From contig JANYKE010000036.1 in NCBI GenBank assembly GCA_025361685.1, positions 1 through 7,497 of the forward strand: 7,497 nucleotides of DNA, read 5' to 3'. The notes beneath the pieces are model-generated. The model ran no database searches. It had not been told where the DNA came from and worked only from the letters and a program-made list of their open reading frames with translations. Positions within the stretch are counted from its first letter, which is position 1; every line of letters starts with the position of its first letter. Source of the DNA: Eubacteriales bacterium (GTDB taxonomy: Bacteria > Bacillota > Clostridia > JANYKE01). Below, piece after piece: positions 6,149 to 7,497 of the stretch. Both the position numbers and the translations under genes were made by a program.

Positions 6149-7497
6149 GTGAAAAAAATAATGCTAATTGATGGGAACAGTATTCTTAACAGAGCTTTTT
6201 ATGGCTTGAGCGGCAGCAACATGCTGAAGACTGATGAAGGAATTCACACAAATGCTGTTTATGGATTTTTAAATATATTGTCTAAGTATTTAGCAGATGA
6301 AAAACCTGATTATATTGCTGTGGCTTTTGACATGAGAGCCAAGACATTTCGCCATGATCAATATGAAGAATATAAGGCAAATCGGAAAACAATGCCGGAA
6401 GAACTTGCAGAACAATTCCCGCTAATTAAAGAAGTTCTGGATGCAATGAATATTAAGCGAATTGAGATTGAAGGATTTGAAGGAGACGATATTATAGGAA
6501 CACTAGCCAAAAAATGTTCCTCAAAAGACATCGAGGCAGTTGTTGTAACAGGCGATAAAGATTTTTTTCAATTGATTAATAACAAAATACGAATTAAATA
6601 CCCGAGTTCAAGAATGGGAAAGACCGACACATACGAATACACAGAAAAGTTTTTTACTGATCGATATGGAATTATGCCGGAACAGTTTATTGATGTTAAG
6701 GCATTAATGGGGGACAGTTCGGATAATATTCCGGGAGTAAAGGGAATCGGAGAGAAGACTGCGATTTCATTAATAAAAGAATATGGTTCTCTCGAAAATA
6801 TTTATGCAAATATTGAATCGCTTACTGCGAAATCTGCAAAACAAAAATTGATTGAAAATAGGGAAATGGCATTTTTAAGCAAAGAGCTTGTGACGATTAA
6901 GACTGATATTGAGGATCTTTGGACAGAAGATGAATTTTTATTTGAGGAGCCAAACAAAAGTCAACTTAAATCAATTTTTGAGAAACTTCAATTTAAAAGT
7001 TTTATCAAAAAGTTTAACCTTGAAAATGTTAAGGCTGACAAAATTTCTGACGATGATAACGATGCAAACAATCAGTTTTTTGATGAAGTAAGCGAACTAA
7101 AAAATGTTGTTAGCGAGAAAGATTTTTTGCAGCTTTCGAACTCGATAAATGAGGCAGAAAAAATTTGTTTGCTATGCAATTCTGATAACGAGTTGATTGT
7201 TTACATTTCTGATGAATACATATATTCTTTTTCACTTGAACATTGCAAGGACAAAAAACTGAGGGTACTGTTAGAATGGATATCTTCACCCGGAGTAAAA
7301 AAAGTTGTTCACGATTACAAGTCAATAATACTTTTGTTAAATAAATATGATACAAGCATTAGTGGAGTGATCTTTGATACGAAGATTGCAGGATATCTTT
7401 GTAATCCGGCTTTATCCGATTACAGCATTGAGACATTGTGCGAAACATATATTTCCGTCAATTTGCGCAAAATTAAGAAAAACGAATTGGCAGAAGC
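6149..7497 (+). CDS. polA: DNA polymerase I, N-terminal part (3' end outside window)
   Basis: Fills gaps after excision repair and removes RNA primers from Okazaki fragments. 449 whole codons are visible without a stop before the right edge, about half of a normal 850-900 residue PolA. Residues 1 to about 290 form the 5'-3' flap exonuclease with its metal-binding acidic residues: LIDGN (Asp8), AFDMRAKTFRH (Asp61), EGFEGDDIIGTLA (Asp113/114), VVTGDKDFFQL (Asp136/138) and MGDSSDNIPGVKGIGEKTA (Asp189/192), the last being the helix-hairpin-helix DNA-binding segment. A short acidic linker (SDDDNDANN, 300-308) leads into the 3'-5' exonuclease fold (about 315-450). There the FDTET-type motif is not found, and the segment VVHDYKSIILLLNKYD has Lys where E. 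coli has the metal-binding Asp of NLKYD. That suggests a proofreading-deficient enzyme, as in Geobacillus PolA. The polymerase domain is beyond the window. The gene starts with GTG, 42 bases after the amidase. Confidence 0.95.
   Translation, partial: MKKIMLIDGNSILNRAFYGLSGSNMLKTDEGIHTNAVYGFLNILSKYLADEKPDYIAVAFDMRAKTFRHDQYEEYKANRKTMPEELAEQFPLIKEVLDAMNIKRIEIEGFEGDDIIGTLAKKCSSKDIEAVVVTGDKDFFQLINNKIRIKYPSSRMGKTDTYEYTEKFFTDRYGIMPEQFIDVKALMGDSSDNIPGVKGIGEKTAISLIKEYGSLENIYANIESLTAKSAKQKLIENREMAFLSKELVTIKTDIEDLWTEDEFLFEEPNKSQLKSIFEKLQFKSFIKKFNLENVKADKISDDDNDANNQFFDEVSELKNVVSEKDFLQLSNSINEAEKICLLCNSDNELIVYISDEYIYSFSLEHCKDKKLRVLLEWISSPGVKKVVHDYKSIILLLNKYDTSISGVIFDTKIAGYLCNPALSDYSIETLCETYISVNLRKIKKNELAE

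Noticed and set aside
6909..7355. Small plus- and minus-strand frames at the right end
   Set aside because: Both fall within the continuous polA reading frame starting at 6149, which carries all the flap-exonuclease motifs.

Overview
The window is a densely packed run of six housekeeping genes, all on the + strand, from an AT-rich bacterium. Protein styles point to the Bacillota, most likely class Clostridia. The clues are a eukaryote-like PurB with the SSAMAYKRNP signature, a YlbM/TmcAL protein, a DacF-type carboxypeptidase, and a PolA whose proofreading motif appears to be lost. The exact lineage cannot be read from the sequence.

Layout: bases 1-1277 are the 3' half of valS (valyl-tRNA synthetase, cut by the window edge). 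Bases 1280-2716 are purB (adenylosuccinate lyase), and 2733-3968 are tmcAL (tRNA-Met cytidine acetate ligase). Bases 4002-5288 encode a secreted D-Ala-D-Ala carboxypeptidase of peptidase family S11. Bases 5288-6106 encode a nitrilase-superfamily amidase closest to omega-amidase (Nit2). From 6149 to the window end lies the 5' part of polA (DNA polymerase I), with a GTG start and cut at the right edge. The gaps between genes are 2, 16, 33, -1 (overlap) and 42 bases. No convincing intrinsic terminator or sigma-A promoter is visible in any gap, so the block could be read as one or a few long transcripts.

The genes do not form a single pathway. They combine translation (valS, tmcAL), purine synthesis (purB), cell-wall maturation (the carboxypeptidase), metabolite repair or nitrogen salvage (the amidase) and DNA replication/repair (polA). 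The closest physical link is the TAATG overlap between the carboxypeptidase and the amidase, which suggests translational coupling.

I found no mobile element, CRISPR array, RNA gene, riboswitch, phage gene or obviously novel system. The points worth a second look are small: a shortened C-terminus on the amidase, the apparent loss of exonuclease residues in PolA, an unusually wide Shine-Dalgarno spacing before the carboxypeptidase, and three inverted repeats at or inside genes.
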